Shown piece by piece: positions 58,990 through 64,000 of a DNA stretch of 64,000 nucleotides. Source of the DNA: Pagrus major (taxonomy: Eukaryota > Chordata > Actinopteri > Spariformes > Sparidae). The stretch covers positions 6,078,150-6,142,149 of the forward strand of contig NC_133238.1 of NCBI RefSeq assembly GCF_040436345.1, in the 5' to 3' direction. The notes under the pieces are model-generated. The model made no database searches. It was given only the letters and a program-made list of their open reading frames with translations, and had not been told where the DNA came from. Each line of letters starts with the position of its first letter. Position 1 is the stretch's first letter. Both the position numbers and the translations under genes were made by a program.

Positions 58990-61300
58990 TTATTGTCATT
59001 CAAATGAGCTCTCCATTAACTTTGGCACATTAGCTGATGCTGCAATTGTATTAAAGTACATGGCCTTTAAATGTGCTATTTGATTGCTCCTGTGATGAGG
59101 CTGAAATTTGGACTGGATCCTGTTCGACTCTAGAAAAAGACCTGGTTGGGTTAAGATTGAATTTTCTCTTATTGGAATTTTCTCAGTGTTACAATTTAGT
59201 ACTTTAATATTGGTTATTATGTACCTGATACATCATATTTGTGTTTTTGGCCTATACTTTTACTCACTGACAATTGTGATTTTGTATCACCAGTCGACAA
59301 AACATTTTTAAAATCACACCAGATTGTTCTGATACAACCTTGCATTGTTTTTTGTTGTAGTTTCAACTATTTACAGTATTACTTGACCTCCTGTTGTTAC
59401 TATGCATATGTCTTCATACTTTTGCTGATGCAAACACCACCTTCACCCTCAAGAATAATATTCTCATTTGATTAAGTTGTCTTCAAAATAAAAATCAAAT
59501 AAACCTAGAAACTGATTTTTGTTTTATTCCAAGGTATACATTTTTTTTAATTGAAACCTACTGTATTGTCTGAACTGTTTAAAGATTATTTGACATATTT
59601 TTTTTTACCTAAATTAGAAATCTTTTAATACTTTTAATACCTTTCAAATTTTTTTTTTTTTTTACACATTTTCTAGAGATATGTAAAAAAAAAAAAAAAA
59701 AATAGATAAAAAAATTGCAATCACTGCAACACAGAGATGTGGACTGCGGTCATTGTGACTTGGGACTTACTTGATTTGCTTAAACTAAGGACTCGACTTA
59801 ACTAGACTTGACCCAAGCTGTGACCTGACTTGACTTTCCCAAGCAAAAAAAATGACCTGGACCAAATGACTCGCGTCACGTGTCTGCTGCAACATGTCAA
59901 ACATTTCAAGTCATATAATATGATAAATTCCCAACCACATATTGAAACTGGTAATTGTTAATAGCTTTAACTTATCACTCTGAAGTAAATACTGATTGCA
60001 CAGTGTAACAGCTGTAGAAAAATTACACCATCCCCATGAGCCTCGTGTATTCACGGAGATCAAGGTTTCGAGGTTAAATTAGGATTCTTATGGTTGTCTT
60101 TTACATTAGACTTTTACGTTAGTTTAGCCATGTTATTAACACTGTCTTTGTAACAGAGGCGCCAACAGTATTACCACAAGGAAACACTGGGAAATTGGGA
60201 AAGTCTTTTTCTGCCTTAACATCCAAGTTAATGTTATGTAAATGTGCCCATATTTGAGTGGAACGACGATTCACGACTGTGACCCACCCATGACAAGCAC
60301 CCGTCGCCCCCTAGAATCAATACTCAACTCACATCTGTGCAGGAAACCTGAGAGAAAGATGTTTTTAAAAGTCAGTTTGTTCAGCTCTCAGTACTTTTGT
60401 AGCTTCTAACTGAATCTCTTTAGTTTCTCTCGTCCTGTTTGTTCTTTCAAACATCTGCTGTGTTTTACTGTTTCATCGTGTTCACTTTCAGCAAATACTT
60501 TGCACACAGTATGTTTCTTTTAAATACTATATGTACATGAAATATGTGGTACTAAATATATGTTACAGTGTTTAAAAGTATCTTTTTCATAGTTATTCCA
60601 TAGTTTTGGTTTTATATACTGCATTAAAGCAGCCACTTCCAATATTCTCTTTATACAGAACAAGAACAATAAAACTAAGCACAGGGTTTGCCTTTGTGTG
60701 AACTGTATTATTCAATCAGCACATCAAATATTTATCCAGGCTTATCACATTGTTCTAAAGCAGTGAATCCTGTTTCCCTAAACAATGCAAATGCAAAGTG
60801 GAGAGCATCCCAAAGCCAATGAATGCAGCAAAGCGTGCGGACAAAAACAAGGCCACTGCAGTACATCTGGTTTGATATGAAACGCTTTGAGCTGAGTCAG
60901 TGACAAAGCAGGAAGGCAGGAAGGCACTAGAGACTTTATAGGAGAGGGCTACACACACTGCATAACTAATTCATATTAAACAACGTGCATGTTTGACCTT
61001 GGAAACAGTAGTTTGAGAAAAAAAAAGAAATCTATGTGCAAGTTTCATTTGCCACTCTTGTGGAGATGATATTATTCTTCAACTGGTCTAACTCTATCAA
61101 CTGATCTGGATCCATCCAGCAAAAATAAACCCTCAAATGAAATGAAGAAATGCATCATTTGTAATTGCCCTTGAGAAAGACAAAGTAAGACAAATTGAAA
61201 TGTTTTTAAGAAGCAGCATTATAGAAACAAACCAGTATTCAATATCATTTCACTTTTAGGATCATGCCATTTTATCAGTAGGTCGGTCAACAGCTTAAAA
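58990..61300. other. Intergenic DNA upstream of crygs
   Basis: No gene is supported. Features seen: a poly-T/poly-A inverted pair at about 59649-59702, a GACTTG-rich transposon end at about 59735-59890 similar to the hAT termini at 40870-40980, and a segment at 60065-60210 duplicated in crygs intron 2. Confidence 0.5.
59735..59890. repeat. Terminal fragment of a GACTTG-rich hAT-like element
   Basis: Multiple GACTTG/GACTCG motifs (TGTGACTTGGGACTTACTTG, AAGGACTCGACTTAACTAG) match the subterminal pattern of the element at 40850-41610. Only one end is recognisable. Confidence 0.45.
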
Positions 61301-61309
61301 ATGGTTTCC

Positions 61310-61860
61310 ACCCTATTTGACAATGTCTGTATCAACAATCATGTGTCCTCCTCAGCTCCCCTGCTGTGTGGTGTCCCTCAGGGGTCAATCCTTGGACTTC
61401 TCTTTGTGTTGGACATGCTTCCTCTGGGTCATTTGCCTGGACACATTCAAGATGAAACATAGTACCGTTAAGCTGATGATACACAGATCTATTTCTCTGC
61501 TAAACTAATAACCTGAATCAACTGATCCTCCCTTCATGATTGCTTAATTCATCTTAATTTCCTGCACCTAAACCCTGACAAAACAGAAATTCTAGTGGCT
61601 GGTCCTGACAACTTTTTCATTGCAATTTATCAGTTTTTTATAAATCTACTGCTTAGAATCTTGGTATCATCTTTGATCAGTAATGACTTTTGCACATCAT
61701 GTTACTATGCTTGTCCAGTCCTGTTTTCCTCTGCTAAGAAATGTCCCAAAATTAAGATTTATCTTGTCTTCTACAGCTCTCAAATAATCAATGCACACTT
61801 TCATTTTCTCCCTTCTTGATTATTGTTACTGCTAGGTTTTTTTTTCCCATTTGTGCTCAT
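61310..61860 (+). pseudogene. Decayed LINE reverse transcriptase fragment
   Basis: In shifting frames: SSSAPLLCGVPQGSILG, then a scrambled MLPLGHLPG region, ADDTQIYFSAKLI (the catalytic ADD box), SLHDCLIHLNFLHLNPDKTE and ILVAGPDNF. This is the palm region of a CR1/L2-type RT, distinct from the copy at 36240-37290. Multiple stops; not functional. Confidence 0.75.
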
Positions 61861-62119
61861 TTCCAGCTCTTTTAATTTTTATTCTGGGACTCCACAAGAG
61901 TTGCTTTGCGTGATTCACACTTCAGAAGTGTACTAGGGTCCGAGAACAGACTGTTGCCAAGTCCCTATTTGAATCACATTTCGTGTCAACAGGATATGAC
62001 ATGTTTTATACTTTGATGTACACCTCTGTGCTTGTTAAACAGATCCACCTCAAATGTAGTTAGAGAAGCCTTCACAATCATCACTGGATTTACAGTATTT
62101 TTTTTATGGCATGGATTAC

Positions 62120-62290
62120 CCTTGACAGTGTTGGGCAAGTTACTTTCAAAATGCAATATATTTCATATTACTTTTATATTTTAAAGTAATATATTACATT
62201 ACAATATTACTGTCTGTGTAGAGTAATAAATTACTTATTACACTACTTTTTAGTTACTTTCAAATAAATGCCCAAATAACCTATATAGAA
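62120..62290. repeat. DNA transposon end (GTGTTGGGCAAGTTACTTT type)
   Basis: GACAGTGTTGGGCAAGTTAC followed by TTACTTTT/AGTAATAT-rich sequence is the typical end of a common fish DNA transposon. A related opposite end (TTACTTTTTTCAATCCCAAC) is at about 32810-32875 in the etv5 intron before the last exon. Noncoding. Confidence 0.5.
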
Positions 62291-63239
62291 CAATTAAATA
62301 GCCTAGATCTTTTTAAATAAAGGAATAGCCTTGGACTCAGGGATGAGCACGCAGACAAAGGATCAACTTGACATGTAATGTAACATGTAATTGATATTAG
62401 TATTGTTCTTTTGAGCCACATAGTTGACACAGGAAGTGACATTGAACTGCTTTATGCAGTGTCCAACACACATGAACATTTTCAGCTTTGATTTATCTTG
62501 TACTGGCCCTTTATGCAGCTGCTCAGTTCACCCTGCCATTTAAGCGCTGTGCTCTTTAAGACCCCCTCCCTAAAAGCCAATTTGTACCGGATTGGACAAA
62601 CTTCCAGTGGTTTACCAAGGACCCATGAACTGCAGTTCATGAGAACAACACTGGGGGTGAATTTTATGTACCCTCTTGTTTAAAATATATTAAGGCTTAA
62701 AGTTGGAAGACAGCTAGCTAGCTAGCTTCAATTTGGCAAATTCCAGTCACTGTTCTTCATTTCTCTGGTGTTTTTGCCTTTTAAGAGAACATTTTTTCAA
62801 TGCAAATATTGGATAAGTAATATGGCTTGCTGTGCTGTTATTTGGATAAACAGACCGGAGCAGAGGGACAGACGGCAGTGATTTGGATGGTGTAACAATA
62901 CTTCTCTCTCCTTTATCATGTTCTCTGTTCTCTTAATTTTTATAAATTGAGGGGAATGCTTCCATGATTAAACTGACTAACAACGTTAATTACAAAGGTA
63001 ATGATACATTTTAGGGTCTCTACACCAATTTTGCTTGTTAATGTCAAATTACTAGGAAGTAAGAGGGACTATTCAGCCTGATAAAAACAGTTGTATAATT
63101 AAAACTGCAAGCACTGATGAACTGGCCCTCGCACCCCTGAATGTGTCTGGCTGTGTGGCAGCACAATAACTATATCTCCCAATTTGCATGTAGATGTGTT
63201 GTGGGCAGACAATGTTCACCACACACCATCATCATGGCC

Positions 63240-63420
63240 TCAAGGGTTTTCTGAGCAACTTTAAGGTGGATCTCGTCAACTTGTCAAGAAGAGTCCGTGC
63301 AAATACAAAAAAACAATAATTTCCTGTTGCCACCAGGTGGCGCTTTGACTGAATATTGGCATGTCAGTGTCATCATGCTGAGACTCTCATCAAACATATG
63401 GGGCCCTATTTAAAAGATCT
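63240..63420. repeat. Short dispersed repeat containing a CTCF-like core
   Basis: The block CTTGTCAAGAAGAGTCCGTG to ATATTGGCATGTCAGTGTCA looks like a common fish short repeat. Inside it 63330-63343 reads CCACCAGGTGGCGC, which fits the CTCF core consensus at all 14 positions. Binding is not shown. Confidence 0.4.
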
Positions 63421-63601
63421 ATGGCCCTTTGCTAGTTAAACGGCAGAAAATCTGGGTGCAAAGTAAGTCTTAAAGGCTTCCCTTTAAGAGCCTGGTGTAC
63501 CAGGATCTGAAGCATAGCTATTAAACAGTGGCACTCTTCTATAATGTGGGACAGGTCCTAAAAATCATAATTCTGATCAATAGTGGAGGAAAAATTATAT
63601 G

Positions 63602-63940
63602 TTAAAGGGGCAGTATGTAGTTTTGGAGATGAAATTAAAACTCAGAATTTTCATATTTACAATATCACTGAGGTAATAATACAAATATTGAATAGACAAG
63701 CTGTTCTCAGAGGAAAATAGGGTCCCCTGAACACAGTTTGAAGCTAGGAAATTGGCAGCGTCCGCCACATATAAACAAAGTAAAACAGTCTGAAATTGTG
63801 TTAAGGTCAGTTTGTTTAGTCACAAAAGCAAAAAGATGTTTATTGTTTATTTAGTTTGTTAGGCTTAACAAAATCAATCAATAAAGATCTTCCTCTTCTG
63901 ATTCAAATTTATTCCCCAAAACTACAAAGTGCATCTTTAA
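63602..63940. mobile_element. MITE (339 bp) with about 25-bp terminal inverted repeats
   Basis: The left end starts TTAAAGGGGCAGTATGTAG and runs into TTTTGG. The right end, read inward, starts TTAAAGATGCACTTTGTAG and also runs into TTTTGG. The TTAAAGG start relates it to the MITEs at 19659, 23066 and 29081, but the interior differs. Noncoding. Confidence 0.75.
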
Positions 63941-64000
63941 TAATATTACCTGCAGTGATCCTCCAGCAGCAGAAACAATACGTGTATCTCTACCTTATTA

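Noticed and set aside
1..64000. CRISPR arrays, bacterial operons, rRNA or tRNA genes
   Set aside because: No regularly spaced direct repeats, no cloverleaf sequences that I could recognise, and gene structure is plainly eukaryotic.

Overview
This window is vertebrate nuclear DNA, almost certainly from a teleost fish and probably a spiny-rayed one. The genes are split by GT-AG introns, the intergenic DNA is AT-rich, and the dispersed repeats belong to families common in fish: CR1/L2/Rex1-type LINEs, Tc1, hAT and piggyBac remnants, and many short inverted-repeat elements. There are no bacterial operons, CRISPR arrays, rRNA genes or recognisable tRNA genes.

Four host genes can be reconstructed exon by exon. 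On the + strand, dhrsx (7 exons, 8826-26925, 323 aa) encodes a membrane-anchored short-chain dehydrogenase. Its first intron carries zbed1 (13094-15142, 682 aa), a domesticated hAT transposase with a BED zinc finger, on the same strand. On the - strand, facing dhrsx tail to tail, is a PEA3-family ETS factor best called etv5 (12 coding exons, 40773 down to 32294, 502 aa), with a CpG-rich promoter region near 43.5-44.1 kb. Further along the - strand is a gammaS-crystallin gene, crygs (3 exons, 58880 down to 55807, 177 aa). All four models join in frame and have standard splice sites.

Layout. 1-8.7 kb: intergenic, with a nearly full-length but dead LINE at about 1.70-5.21 kb. 8.8-28.6 kb: dhrsx with zbed1 inside; its introns hold a 1.57-kb fold-back DNA transposon with exact 8-bp target duplications, several MITEs and an 80-bp minisatellite. 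28.6-31.3 kb: short gap between the two converging 3' ends, with MITE, LINE and Tc1 debris. 31.3-44.1 kb: etv5, whose introns hold LINE, Tc1, hAT and MITE remnants. 44.1-55.7 kb: intergenic, repeat-dominated, with a decayed LINE (48.7-51.4 kb) and a disabled piggyBac (52.8-54.7 kb). 55.7-59.0 kb: crygs. 59-64 kb: intergenic, repeats only.

The genes do not form one pathway. DHRSX works in dolichol synthesis, ZBED1 is a nuclear DNA-binding protein, ETV5 is an FGF/ERK-responsive transcription factor and CRYGS is a lens structural protein. The main interest is architectural. The zbed1-in-dhrsx nesting is the same as in human PAR1, and etv5 with crygs matches human 3q27; here the two blocks are adjacent. 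The repeats also preserve a readable history of nested insertions, internal deletions and inactivating mutations. I did not find a convincing new multi-gene system.
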